A DNA stretch of 64,000 nucleotides from an uncultured Roseibium sp. (GTDB lineage Bacteria; Pseudomonadota; Alphaproteobacteria; Rhizobiales; Stappiaceae). The notes beneath the pieces are model-generated. The model ran no database searches. It had not been told where the DNA came from and worked only from the letters and a program-made list of their open reading frames with translations. Numbering within the stretch: the stretch's first letter is position 1; the number at the start of each line of letters is the position of its first letter. The stretch is from positions 37,374 through 101,373 of the forward strand of contig NZ_CANLVF010000006.1 in NCBI RefSeq assembly GCF_947494555.1. Reading direction: 5' to 3'. The position numbers and the translations under genes are program-made. This document shows, one piece after another, positions 1-9,150 of the stretch.

Positions 1-1
1 G

Positions 2-2734
2 CTTCGCGACGCTGACCGCCAACAGGTCTGGGGTGTCACATTCCCCTATGACGATCAACAGGTCTCGGTGGGACCGGGATTTGAAACAGGGTTTGTAGAC
101 CTTGTCGGCCGCATCGAACGGCAGCTACCGGAAAAACTCGCCGATGAACGCAACAACAGCCGCCGCTGCCGGATCTACGGCTTCCCGCATGAATTCGGCA
201 GCCTCGGCAACGTGCTTCGCGATTTCCTGAGTGATGTCTTCAGACCCACGCGCTACGAGGCGCAGCCGCTTCTGCGCGGGGTTTATTTCACGTCCGGCAC
301 ACAGGAAGGCACGCCGTTCGACCGGCTTTTGGGGGCGATGGGCCGAAGCTTTTCGCTCGCGGCCAGCCAGCAACCGGCAATGAGCGGGCAATCGAAAGCC
401 TTTTTCATCAAGAAACTGCTGACCGATATCGTGTTCCCGGAACAGAACCTCGTCGGCAAGAACCGGAAGCTCGAACGCCGCATAACAACAATCTACAGCG
501 GCGCTGCCTTCTCGCTCGCAGCGCTCGTGGTCGGTCTGGTCCTTTACTGGATTGCCGGATTGAACGAAGCCATGACGGTTTCCGAAGAAACCGCGAAGTC
601 TGCGGAGCAGGTCCGCGTTCTGAAGACAGAAGCCGACAGGAATCGCTCACTCATAAACCTGTTGCCGACGTTGAACGCGGCACGGGATATGCGCGAACAG
701 ATCGAGGACAGCGAAAACTGGCTGTCCGAGACACCTTTCAGCGTCGAAGCACAATCGGTCCTCTATCCGGCTGCCAACCGGAGTTACAATGATCTGCTGG
801 AAGAGTATCTGCTGCCTTCGATCAACTCGCGTCTCGAGGCTCAGATCCAGCTCCTGTCGACAGCCTCGGACGGCAACAGCGCCCTGTTGCGCGATCAGCT
901 TGAGACGTATCTCATGCTGACAACCGGCCAGAACTACGATGCGTCCAAGGTTCAGGCGGCCCTGCGCGCGCAGAACGAGGCAACATTTCTGCTGAACCCC
1001 CAGGACCGTGCGGAAATGCAGGTCCATATGGACAATCTGGAGAACATACTGCCGATCTCAGGGGCCGCGGCCGCACCCACGGCAGCCGAACTCCCGGTTC
1101 TGGATGCCGCCAGAAGCCGGATCCAACAGGCGCCTCAGGCACAGGATATCTACAACCGGATGGTCTCGGACGCTGCGCAGCGCTACAGGCTTCCGCCGAT
1201 CAATATCGTGCGCACACTCGGTTCCGGTTCGCTCTATGTCGATACGGCGAATGCCGGCGGACGGACGATCATTCCGGGCATCTACACGAAAAACGGTTTT
1301 TACAATTTCTTCCTGGAAAGACTGCCGGAATACATACGCGGTTCGATGGGAAGCGACTGGGTCCTTGGCAACAGCGTCAATGCGACGACCTACAACCAGG
1401 TCGCCATGAAAATCGTCAAGCTCTATACCGACGACTACATAAAGGCCTGGCGCGAAGGAACTGCCTATATCAGGGTTGTTGAAGTCGGATCGCTCGGACG
1501 CGCACAGACCGTTCTGGAGCAGTTGTCCAATCCGGATTCGCCGCTTCTGACGATCCTGAACCTGCTGCGAGACAATACACAACTGCCACTTCCGGGGGAC
1601 AACACAGAGCAGGCCGCGGCTGGACAGGCAGCGGACGCCTCGGGCAATGCTGGTGCCGGAGGATTGGTCGCCTCCGCATCGCAAGCCTCTCAAAGAGCGG
1701 CTGTCGAAACGGCTTTTGGAGACGCGCCCTGGCCGGGCCTTGCCATCGAGGATGCATTCCGGCCCCTCAACAACCTTGTCGATCCGGACAGCGGCGCATC
1801 GCTTGATCGCGTCCTTCAGCTCTTCGGCGACCTTTACGGCAACGTATCGGGTGTGGTGACCGCGCCGGCCCCCAACAAAGCTGCTTTCGATGTTGTGAAG
1901 AGCCGGGCGCAGAACCCGCAAAACGACTCTTTCACGTCGCTCAGATCCGAAGCCGCGACCAAACCGGAGCCGATCCGTTCCCTGGTGCTGTCCATCGTCA
2001 ACCGCACCTGGGCCCTGCTCAATCAATCAGCCTTTATTTACATAAACCGGTCCTGGCAGAACGAGGTTCTTCCGGTTTGCTCCAGTATCATGGCTGGCAG
2101 ATATCCGTTCTTCCAGGAGTCGGAAGACGACATCTCACTTCAGGATTTCAAAGACCTGCTGGGACCAGCCGGTGTCGTCGACACCTTCTTCACCGATTAT
2201 GTGTCGCCCTTTGTCAACATACGCGGACGCCAGCTGGTTGAAATCGAAACCCAGGGGGCGAATCTCGGTCTTTCCAATGGTTCGCTCGCGCAACTTGCAA
2301 CGGCACAAACGATCCGGGATGCGTTTTTCCCGAGCGGGGCTCCGGACGCGACGGCAAAGTTCACGATCAGACCGACCTTTCTCGATCCAGGAGCGCTCAA
2401 ATCCACGCTCAAGATCGACGATGAGTCGATCGTCTACCGACACGGACCTGTCCGTGCGACAGATTTCACCTGGCCAAGCCAGGCCGATGCCAGCAGTGCG
2501 GAGATTTCCGTTACGCTTCTCGACAATTCAACGACCTCACTCAGAAAATCGGGCACGTGGGCGATCTTCCGGCTCCTGACCGCATCCGGCCTGTCTTCAG
2601 CGCGCGGACGGGATCAGTTCGTGTTTTCGATCAGCAAGAATGACGTCAAAGCAAGTTTCGCACTGAATGCGGGAAGTGTAACCAATCCGTTCAATCTTGG
2701 ACTTTACGCCTTCCGGTGCCCGCCGTCGCTGTAA
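2..2734 (+). CDS. tssM: TssM (IcmF-like) T6SS membrane-complex protein, C-terminal part; 5' end outside window
   Basis: The reading frame is open at the left edge, so the N-terminal half is missing. Residues just inside the window (QQVWGVTFPY) and the following GFPHEFGSL, FRPTRYEAQPLLRG and GVYFTSGTQEGTPFDRL segments are typical of the cytoplasmic part of TssM. A hydrophobic helix around 510-565 nt is the last membrane span, and everything after it should be the large periplasmic domain that contacts TssJ. In the family, TssM with TssL and TssJ forms the trans-envelope complex that docks the baseplate. No TssL or TssJ is visible here; they presumably lie upstream. The next gene, tagF, follows at once and probably shares the transcript. 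Confidence 0.95.
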   Translation, partial: LRDADRQQVWGVTFPYDDQQVSVGPGFETGFVDLVGRIERQLPEKLADERNNSRRCRIYGFPHEFGSLGNVLRDFLSDVFRPTRYEAQPLLRGVYFTSGTQEGTPFDRLLGAMGRSFSLAASQQPAMSGQSKAFFIKKLLTDIVFPEQNLVGKNRKLERRITTIYSGAAFSLAALVVGLVLYWIAGLNEAMTVSEETAKSAEQVRVLKTEADRNRSLINLLPTLNAARDMREQIEDSENWLSETPFSVEAQSVLYPAANRSYNDLLEEYLLPSINSRLEAQIQLLSTASDGNSALLRDQLETYLMLTTGQNYDASKVQAALRAQNEATFLLNPQDRAEMQVHMDNLENILPISGAAAAPTAAELPVLDAARSRIQQAPQAQDIYNRMVSDAAQRYRLPPINIVRTLGSGSLYVDTANAGGRTIIPGIYTKNGFYNFFLERLPEYIRGSMGSDWVLGNSVNATTYNQVAMKIVKLYTDDYIKAWREGTAYIRVVEVGSLGRAQTVLEQLSNPDSPLLTILNLLRDNTQLPLPGDNTEQAAAGQAADASGNAGAGGLVASASQASQRAAVETAFGDAPWPGLAIEDAFRPLNNLVDPDSGASLDRVLQLFGDLYGNVSGVVTAPAPNKAAFDVVKSRAQNPQNDSFTSLRSEAATKPEPIRSLVLSIVNRTWALLNQSAFIYINRSWQNEVLPVCSSIMAGRYPFFQESEDDISLQDFKDLLGPAGVVDTFFTDYVSPFVNIRGRQLVEIETQGANLGLSNGSLAQLATAQTIRDAFFPSGAPDATAKFTIRPTFLDPGALKSTLKIDDESIVYRHGPVRATDFTWPSQADASSAEISVTLLDNSTTSLRKSGTWAIFRLLTASGLSSARGRDQFVFSISKNDVKASFALNAGSVTNPFNLGLYAFRCPPSL

Positions 2735-2811
2735 GTCTTAAGGTCGCGCCGTCGCCCGACGGCCCGTCGCCACCGCACCTCACCGCAGGGTCAGGAACAA
2801 CGGAGCCGGAA

Positions 2812-3564
2812 ATGCAACATTGCGGGTTTTTCGGCAAACGTCCCCTGGAACGCGACTTTGTCTTCGAAGGACTGGCAGCCGGTATGACGGATGCATGGGC
2901 AGCCATGATGTCCGACTGGTTGATCAGTGCGCAAAGCGCATTTCCGCAAGACTGGATAGAACACTATTTCGATGCACCGGCGTGGCGATTTGCAATATCT
3001 CCCGGTCTTCTGGGGCCCTCTGCCTGGTGCGGCCTCCTGTGCGCTTCAGCCGATACATTGGGGAGAGCCTTTCCGCTTGCGGTGCTGATCCCTGCGCAAG
3101 GCCGGATCTCCCGGCTCTTGTTCGATTCCACCGCCGAAAGTGTTCTGGATTCTCTCGAAGTGAAATCCATGGCCTACATCGAAGGACAGATTTCGCGGAA
3201 GGAGTTTCATGCTGCAATCGTCGAAAGCGAGAATGCGCTTCGGTCCGTTCATGTTGAGGAAGCCGGAACGGACGATCTCGAACTGAGCGCGCAAAACGAG
3301 GCCATGTGCCTCAGTTTCGCTCGCACCAGTGAGGAAGCAATTATCGCGGAAAACGCGCTCTGCCTCCGGTCTTTGAACGCAAAGCAGAACAGCCTTCCCC
3401 GGTCGTACTGGTGGCAGGACGGGAGCGAAAACCGTCCTCCGGAACTATGTACCTGGAGGGGTCTGCCAAAAGGGTCGGGGACAGGTGGATTCTTCGCCGG
3501 AATGTGGGAGACTTTTGGCTGGCAGCAAGAAACAATAGATCCGGACAGGATCCTGCGGCCATAG
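2812..3564 (+). CDS. tagF: TagF, T6SS-associated post-translational regulator
   Basis: The N-terminus (CGFFGKRPLERDF) is the hallmark opening of TagF, followed by a SDWLISAQSAFP helix and the WRFAISPG and AFPLAVLIP strands of the family. The 250-residue length is normal for a TagF domain without a fused PppA. I chose the ATG at 2812 because GGAG lies about 8 bases upstream; an in-frame GTG at 2716 inside tssM would add a low-complexity leader with no family match. TagF represses T6SS assembly independently of the kinase/phosphatase pair by binding Fha. It is followed directly by pppA and ppkA, a common grouping. Confidence 0.93.
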   Translation: MQHCGFFGKRPLERDFVFEGLAAGMTDAWAAMMSDWLISAQSAFPQDWIEHYFDAPAWRFAISPGLLGPSAWCGLLCASADTLGRAFPLAVLIPAQGRISRLLFDSTAESVLDSLEVKSMAYIEGQISRKEFHAAIVESENALRSVHVEEAGTDDLELSAQNEAMCLSFARTSEEAIIAENALCLRSLNAKQNSLPRSYWWQDGSENRPPELCTWRGLPKGSGTGGFFAGMWETFGWQQETIDPDRILRP

Positions 3565-3576
3565 GGGAGCGCCTTT

Positions 3577-4278
3577 TTGGAAATGTCAAATACATCGCCT
3601 GTCCCTTTGAACTTGCGTGTTGAAGCCGCAACACGCCAGGGACCCCACCACCCGATGAATCAGGACACGCATTTTGCCGACGTAAATAACGGCTTGTTTT
3701 CAATTGCGGACGGGATGGGCGGCCACAGGGATGGCGATCTTGCAAGCCAGGCAGCCGTGCAGGCAGTCGCCGGATTGACAGCGATGCCCGCAATGTCGCA
3801 CGAAAAGCAATTGATTGCTGTCGAGGCAGCGCTTTCAAAAGTGAACCAGACCCTGTTTTCGAGCTACCTGGCAGCGCCCGAGCTTGATATTTCCGGGACA
3901 ACAAGCCTCAGCCTCGTTATCAGCGGCTCTTATGCCAGTTGCATCTGGACCGGAGATTCCCGGCTTTATCTCTTGCGCGATCAGCATCTTTTCCTGATCT
4001 CGGAAGATCACGCGGACGAATTGGGACGTCTGACATCCGGGGTCGGTATTTCCGAAACGATATCTATTCTCGGACGGCGCACGGTGGAATTGATGCCGGG
4101 AGACGTTTTTGTGCTTTGCACCGACGGCCTGTTGAAGGGAATGGACGAAACCCTGCTTGCAAACATGACCGCGGAAGGCACTCACGGACTGACCGACCGT
4201 CTGATAGCCCGATCCGTCGCTGGAGGCTCGAATGACGATATTACAGTGATCGTTGTCTGGGCGGACGACTATGGCTAA
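3577..4278 (+). CDS. pppA: PppA, PP2C-family Ser/Thr phosphatase of the T6SS switch
   Basis: The metal-binding and catalytic motifs of stand-alone bacterial PP2C enzymes are all visible: NQD near residue 28, ADGMGG, GDSRLYLLRD, CTDGL and the C-terminal NDDITVIVV. The 233-residue length equals one PP2C domain. In T6SS loci this enzyme removes the phosphate placed on Fha by PpkA and so shuts secretion down. The TTG at 3577 has GGGGAG seven bases upstream; the ATG at 3583 is the alternative and changes only two residues. The stop overlaps the ppkA start, which indicates translational coupling. Confidence 0.93.
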   Translation: MEMSNTSPVPLNLRVEAATRQGPHHPMNQDTHFADVNNGLFSIADGMGGHRDGDLASQAAVQAVAGLTAMPAMSHEKQLIAVEAALSKVNQTLFSSYLAAPELDISGTTSLSLVISGSYASCIWTGDSRLYLLRDQHLFLISEDHADELGRLTSGVGISETISILGRRTVELMPGDVFVLCTDGLLKGMDETLLANMTAEGTHGLTDRLIARSVAGGSNDDITVIVVWADDYG

Positions 4279-5434
4279 GCAGCTCAGAGATCCAAAGCCT
4301 CGCGAACCAGACGAGATGGACGGTCACCAGAAAGCCGACGGTCCGTCCGATCCCGCGAAGATGGTGCCGGACGCGAGCGAAGCCGGCCAGGGCCCGGTCG
4401 AAAGGGGGACAGATGCCGGCGTTTCCGATGAGCAGGCATCCCAGGAGAATGCGGCGGAAAAACCCGCAACAGATGCTGCGCCAACAAGCGAAAATCCCAA
4501 GCCGGTCAGGATCGAAGTTCAGCCGGGTACCGTTCTGAAAGAACGTTTTCTGCTGTTGAAGGAAATCGGGAAAGGGGGGCTTTCGATTGTATACAAGGCG
4601 CGCGACATGGTTGCGGCGAAGGCAGGGCTCGCCGATCCGAACGTCGCCGTCAAGATCATCCGCGCAGCCCCGGACGTCGACCCGGATATCATCGCGCTGA
4701 TGCACCGGGAGGCGCGTCGCCTCAGGGACCTCGTTCATCCGAATATCGTGCGCGTCTACGACATGGACCGCGAAGGCGACATTCACTTCATGGTCATGGA
4801 GTTGCTGGAAGGACAGGCGCTGTCGAAAATTCTGAGAAACGCACCTGACCACAAATTGCAGCCTGCGCAGCTTCATCGGCTTATCGAGAACCTGTCGGGA
4901 GCCCTTACCTACGCGCATAAGAACGGGATCATTCACGCCGATCTGAAACCGGGAAATGTCTTCGTTCAAAAAAACGGTGTGGCGAAACTGATCGATTTCA
5001 ACATCGCCTATCCGATTGCCCGCCCTCTCAAGACCCGCGAAGAAGACACGATTGTCATTCTCGCCAGGTTTGGTGCCGTTACGCCTGCCTATGCTTCGCC
5101 GCAACGCCTGAAAGGCGCCGAACCCTGCGAACCGGACGACGTGTTCTCGCTCGCTGTCATTACCTACCTCGCGCTCACCGGATCGCGGCCATTTGGCAAG
5201 AAAAATGCCTTGGAAGCGCGTGAAGAAGGTCTTGTTGCGGCGCGTCCGGAGGACCTGTCACTTCTGCGCTGGCGTGCGTTGCGTCACGGGCTTTCGCTCA
5301 GCGATTCGGGCCGGACGCAGACCGCCGCAATGTTTGCCCAGAGCTATTGCCACCCGAATCCTTTTTCGGTTTTACGAGCCTTCATTCACCAGCTGATCAC
5401 CGGTCAACCCTATCAGCCTTCTGCGGGTAAATAG
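4271..5434 (+). CDS. ppkA: PpkA-like Ser/Thr protein kinase, short soluble form
   Basis: An acidic, disordered N-terminus of about 85 residues precedes a Hanks-type kinase domain: glycine loop GKGGLSIVY near residue 100, VAVK lysine, HADLKPGN catalytic loop near 221, and YASPQRL. The metal-binding DFG triplet reads DFN. I see no transmembrane segment and no C-terminal von Willebrand domain, so it is much shorter than the Pseudomonas aeruginosa PpkA. The ATG at 4271 overlaps pppA by eight bases. By family knowledge the kinase phosphorylates Fha to license T6SS assembly. Its 3' end overlaps the convergent TssB/TssC-like gene by about 20 bases. Confidence 0.88.
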   Translation: MAKQLRDPKPREPDEMDGHQKADGPSDPAKMVPDASEAGQGPVERGTDAGVSDEQASQENAAEKPATDAAPTSENPKPVRIEVQPGTVLKERFLLLKEIGKGGLSIVYKARDMVAAKAGLADPNVAVKIIRAAPDVDPDIIALMHREARRLRDLVHPNIVRVYDMDREGDIHFMVMELLEGQALSKILRNAPDHKLQPAQLHRLIENLSGALTYAHKNGIIHADLKPGNVFVQKNGVAKLIDFNIAYPIARPLKTREEDTIVILARFGAVTPAYASPQRLKGAEPCEPDDVFSLAVITYLALTGSRPFGKKNALEAREEGLVAARPEDLSLLRWRALRHGLSLSDSGRTQTAAMFAQSYCHPNPFSVLRAFIHQLITGQPYQPSAGK

Positions 5435-7167
5435 AACGAATGGGATTGGCTGGCCGCCCATCCGGACTGAACCGACGCGGCGACACTGATCAGGTCCTGA
5501 TCCTCTGCCTGGACGCGTTGCACCTGGAAGACGACCTGCCCTGAGAGCGAAGCGCTCAGTTGCTCAAGGTTTGCCGAAACGGCTTCAACACGTGCGTCAG
5601 CAGATTGTCCGGGAGACAGTGCACCGCCCAATGCTTCCTGAAACAGAGAAAACAGCCTGGAAACCAGGAGAGCCTGATCTAGCGAGCCTCGCCCTTCCTT
5701 TCCGGGTTTCAGTGTGACGCCTCTGCGAAAAACAAGACTGGTGCGATTGGCAACGCCTTCCAGCACGTTGATGCCGAATTGCGCCAGTGAAGGCGCTGCA
5801 CCCGGACCGGCAAGATAGCGGGTTGCGGTGGCAACGGATTTGCCCATTGAGAGGCTTTCTTCCACTTCGAGCGCATCAAAGTCTGCTGGAACACCAACCG
5901 GCATGGACGGAAAGACCTCACGATCCAGCTGCGCGAGAATACGCGCAAGCGCAATCCATGCGCCGGACGCGAACACGGCCGGCCATGATGTGTCCGCCGT
6001 ATACAGACGTGCTTCGTTCCAGAACAGTGCCACATGCGAAGCGGCGTCCGATTCGCGCAAGCCCTGGAAACCTTCGTATCCAGGCTCGCTCAGCAGCTGA
6101 TGGGGCGCTTCCATACCGGCAAGCTGTTCTCCCGGTACTCCAGCAAAATCGGCTTCAAGGGCGACAAGCCCGACGGTGTCGGATTCTGCGCATGCGCGTG
6201 TGATGGTCTTGAGGTTGTCGGCCCCTTGCCCGGATGCGCCCGTTTTGTTTGCAAACAATACAACATCGTAGAGTTCGGCCTGCAGGACCCCATCATATCC
6301 GCAGATCACTGCATCGAGCGCTTCAGGGGCCAGATCACTATCCAGCTGCTGCAGATGGAGTTCAAAGGGCAACGTCGCCTGCAATTCGGACAACAGAAGC
6401 TTCAGGCTTTGCCAGTTTTCAACCACAGTGCCCAGTTTCGGAACGTCAAAAAACGCCTGGCATTGCGCACTCAAAAGCGCGTCGACAGGCGTTCCCTTGT
6501 CGGCTTTAGCAACAGGTTTGACGAAATCCTGACTTTCCTCACGCAGCGTTTTGCGCACGAACGCATCCACCGCGGCTTTCGCCACATCAGAGCTGTCCGA
6601 CGATTTCCCGGACGCTGCAGGGGAATCGATCATGGAAAACAGGGCATCCAGACCATCCGCCTTGTCGTCGCTCGATGGTGAGGGCGCTTCATCAGCCTGT
6701 GAATGTTCGCTCACTTGCGGGGCGTCTTGGCTCGATCGCCCAAACGACGCTGAACTGTCCTGCAATGCCCTGATGACCTTGTCATAGAGCTGACCAAATT
6801 CGGACAACCGGTCCGCGTCGTTTCTTGCCGGGTCCACTTCCTGGAAAAAACCGAACTTCCCAGCGATCGTGGCGGGGCGCAGGTCGCGCACCGCATCAAA
6901 AGAAATCCGCTCTTCAATCTCGGATGGATGTGACCCGAGGCCATTGGGAGCGCGGACATGGAAGTCCGGCCGGTTGTCCTCAAGGATTTCTGCAACATCG
7001 AGCCCGTTGACATCAATGACGCCCGTGTCCGGAGCGAAACCGAAGTCTCCCGCAATCAGGATGCGGAATGGCGGCGGCGGTGTGACGGCAACCGCACGTG
7101 GCGCTCCGCTGCCCAGTCCGACTGAAAAACTGCTTATCCCGCCTTTCGGCTCGTCCTGCCCTGACAT
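5413..7167 (-). CDS. Divergent T6SS sheath-like protein, apparent TssB-like plus TssC-like fusion
   Basis: Residues 1-120 resemble TssB (VipA): FRILIAGDFG strand, NRPDFHVRAPNGL, and ISFDAVRDLRPATIA, the last being close to the conserved TssB box about SLxDFxP. A low-complexity Ser/Ala/Asp linker follows (about 150-230). The rest resembles TssC (VipB): a CQAFFDVPKLGTVVENWQSLKLLL segment, a VGLVALEADF strand and the large-subunit handle region, but the usual C-terminal sheath strands are poorly kept. At 584 residues it equals neither subunit. It is last in the leftward vgrG operon, four bases after the 116-residue gene. Possibilities are a specialised sheath cap or adaptor, a baseplate protein, or a second sheath protein; canonical tssB and tssC are not in the window. 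Confidence 0.6.
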   Translation of the reverse strand: MSGQDEPKGGISSFSVGLGSGAPRAVAVTPPPPFRILIAGDFGFAPDTGVIDVNGLDVAEILEDNRPDFHVRAPNGLGSHPSEIEERISFDAVRDLRPATIAGKFGFFQEVDPARNDADRLSEFGQLYDKVIRALQDSSASFGRSSQDAPQVSEHSQADEAPSPSSDDKADGLDALFSMIDSPAASGKSSDSSDVAKAAVDAFVRKTLREESQDFVKPVAKADKGTPVDALLSAQCQAFFDVPKLGTVVENWQSLKLLLSELQATLPFELHLQQLDSDLAPEALDAVICGYDGVLQAELYDVVLFANKTGASGQGADNLKTITRACAESDTVGLVALEADFAGVPGEQLAGMEAPHQLLSEPGYEGFQGLRESDAASHVALFWNEARLYTADTSWPAVFASGAWIALARILAQLDREVFPSMPVGVPADFDALEVEESLSMGKSVATATRYLAGPGAAPSLAQFGINVLEGVANRTSLVFRRGVTLKPGKEGRGSLDQALLVSRLFSLFQEALGGALSPGQSADARVEAVSANLEQLSASLSGQVVFQVQRVQAEDQDLISVAASVQSGWAASQSHSFYLPAEG

Positions 7168-7171
7168 AGTT

Positions 7172-7522
7172 CTAACCCTGGTTGATCACGGTAAGATTTG
7201 CTTCGATCGACAAAAAGGCCAAGGTCTGGCGGTCGATCACGACCTGTCCGTCGACCTCATAACCCGTCCGTTTGTCGGCAGCATGGCCGGTTACGCCGAA
7301 AACAAGGGCCGAACGGGAATTCACCGATGTCATCCCCACGGGCGTAACGGTCAGATCGACGTTTAGAGGCTCACCGGTGCACATCATCTCCTGGGACCGT
7401 CCGAGAGGCGTCGGCGCATTGCCGCCGTCCTGGTAAACCTGGGGCGACCGGGTTCTCAGATAGTCATATATGCAAGAGTGAAGCGCGTCTGGTTCTCGCT
7501 GCGCCGGTTTCCAGGTCGCCAT
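7172..7522 (-). CDS. Small uncharacterised protein of the vgrG operon
   Basis: I do not recognise this 116-residue protein. Its C-terminal half (residues 50-116) alternates polar and hydrophobic residues and looks like a beta sandwich: PLNVDLTVTPVG, SALVFGVTGHA, YEVDGQVVIDRQ, LAFLSIEANLTVI. There is no signal peptide or membrane segment. The ATG at 7522 has a GTGAGG ribosome site about five bases upstream; an in-frame GTG at 7534 overlaps that site and is less likely. It sits between vgrG and the sheath-like gene in one orientation, so a VgrG adaptor, chaperone or baseplate accessory role is possible but unproven. Confidence 0.6.
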   Translation of the reverse strand: MATWKPAQREPDALHSCIYDYLRTRSPQVYQDGGNAPTPLGRSQEMMCTGEPLNVDLTVTPVGMTSVNSRSALVFGVTGHAADKRTGYEVDGQVVIDRQTLAFLSIEANLTVINQG

Positions 7523-7581
7523 TCTATACCTCACGTGGTTTCCGGTCGTATGCCGGGCTTGCAGCTATTATCTCACTTTCA

Positions 7582-7608
7582 GCGCCGGACACCAATGGTG
7601 ACCGGCGC
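7582..7608 (-). other. Strong intercistronic hairpin between vgrG and the downstream gene
   Basis: GCGCCGG pairs with CCGGCGC, then a T:T mismatch (on the transcribed strand), then CACC pairs with GGTG around a three-base loop. There is no T-run after it, so it is not a classical terminator. Its place between vgrG and the next gene suggests mRNA stabilisation, processing or partial attenuation that makes VgrG more abundant than the downstream products. Confidence 0.5.
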
Positions 7609-7620
7609 AGATGCGAAGAT

Positions 7621-9150
7621 CTAAACGGCGCCATCACTGATCTGGAAGACGATTCCGGACGACGTTTTGGTGCGATGAGCGACATTCTGGTTGGTCGAGG
7701 TGACCGGATTGGTCTGTTCCCCGTTGGAGACGGCACCCAGAATAACCGGACGGTCCGGATCGCCCTGGAGAAAACCGAGAAGAACTTCTGTGTCCTTCGT
7801 CAGAGTCGAGTGGGATCCAAAACCATCTCCGCCGCCATAGGGTTCCATTTTTCTCACGAAGTAGCTGGCCAGACCATTCAGCAGACCGCTTTCCTCGTCG
7901 ATGATCCGGATCTTGTAACGCCCGGAATCATCCAGTTCAGCGCGCTTGCTGTCGGTTTCGCCATCGACAAAGCCGACCATGTAACCACTGACAACCGGTT
8001 TCGGTGTGCTAACCGGAGGGCGGTATCCCTTGTCAAAGGGAACGCACACGAAACGGTTCTGATAGGGCGCGGGTTCCTTGTTGGAAGAACTGAAACCGAT
8101 CGGCGTTGAAATCGTGCACGAATGATCCACCGATATCACGATGTAGAGCCCGTCCAGCTCGCTGATGGGATGATCTTTCAATCTGAAGAACAAGCCCGGA
8201 CGCAGATTGGGAATATTACTTTCGCCGACGAACTGAAGACGCTCGCCCTCAATCTGGTCCACGCGCCGCTTTGCGATGAATTCGCCGTCAGCAACAACGG
8301 GATAATTTTCACCGTAGAGCGTTGTCACACCCTGCCCTTCGAATGAGGCATTCGCAGAAACGGACAGCGACACTTTCGGCGTATCTTCATTGAATTCGCG
8401 AAGCGCAATCGTCCCACTTTGCGTTTCGTAACTCGCATTGAAAGACCATACGCCGAAACTGTCGGAACCCAGAACCTGATGTTTGCTCCGATAAGCGAGT
8501 TCTTCGTTGATGTTCTCTCCGCTCAACTTGGTGAAATGCTCTTTCTTGTCGCCGAAGATTACTTTTTCCCGGTCACCGGTCTGATCGAAAGCAAAGTAGA
8601 TCCCAAACCGTTCACACATACGCATCAGGAAGTTCAGATCGTTTTCCTGGTACTGAAATACGAAGTCGAGCTTTGGATAGTCCGACGCCGCGACAAGCAG
8701 GTCCGACTGAATCTGACGCGCAACGCGCTCTGATGACGTGCTGGAGGATGACTTGTTGGCGTCCGCAAGTTCGCCCTGGATAATGTCGACGACCGTGACG
8801 TCCTTGTCGGTGCCGTAGACCTGGTTCTGCCCGGAGTGTCGTAGCATTGCGAGTTCCGGCTCAAGCACAATTTCGTAACAGAATTCTCTGTTCGGTGTCG
8901 GATCGCACGTCCGCGCTGCTCCGACGACACCTATGAAGGCGACTGTCTCATGCGCTCTTTTGAACTCGAGTTTGGTGGATTGACCAAGAAGATCTTCAAG
9001 ATTGATCGGTTTCTTGGAGATGAGCGAAACCTCATACCGGTAGGTCTTCCCCAGTGCTTCGGACGCACGCAAGCTCTCCACATAAACTTCTTCGCCGGCG
9101 TCGCCTGGCAACTTGATACTCATCTGACCGCTTAGTTGTTCAGCACTCAT
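7621..9150 (-). CDS. vgrG: VgrG (TssI) spike protein, short form
   Basis: The N-terminal gp27-like part is clear (GEEVYVESLRASEALGKTYRYEVSLIS, PNREFCYEIVLEPELAMLRHSGQNQVYG, ENDLNFLMRMCERFGIYFAFD). The gp5-like OB fold follows around residues 370-475 (GRYKIRIIDEESG, RKMEPYGGGDGFGSHSTLTKDTEVLLGFLQGDPDRPVILGAV). The protein ends about 30 residues later, so the long needle/DUF2345 beta-helix common in VgrG is absent or reduced to a stub. A strong AAGGAGG lies just upstream of the ATG. VgrG trimers form the puncturing tip on the Hcp tube and carry effectors through PAAR tips or adaptors. The gene is first in a leftward operon and divergent from hcp. Confidence 0.95.
   Translation of the reverse strand: MSAEQLSGQMSIKLPGDAGEEVYVESLRASEALGKTYRYEVSLISKKPINLEDLLGQSTKLEFKRAHETVAFIGVVGAARTCDPTPNREFCYEIVLEPELAMLRHSGQNQVYGTDKDVTVVDIIQGELADANKSSSSTSSERVARQIQSDLLVAASDYPKLDFVFQYQENDLNFLMRMCERFGIYFAFDQTGDREKVIFGDKKEHFTKLSGENINEELAYRSKHQVLGSDSFGVWSFNASYETQSGTIALREFNEDTPKVSLSVSANASFEGQGVTTLYGENYPVVADGEFIAKRRVDQIEGERLQFVGESNIPNLRPGLFFRLKDHPISELDGLYIVISVDHSCTISTPIGFSSSNKEPAPYQNRFVCVPFDKGYRPPVSTPKPVVSGYMVGFVDGETDSKRAELDDSGRYKIRIIDEESGLLNGLASYFVRKMEPYGGGDGFGSHSTLTKDTEVLLGFLQGDPDRPVILGAVSNGEQTNPVTSTNQNVAHRTKTSSGIVFQISDGAV

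Noticed and set aside
1058..2026. Leftward open frame of about 320 codons
   Set aside because: It lies fully antisense to tssM, has no family resemblance, and its Arg/Asp-rich content is typical of a GC-rich shadow frame.
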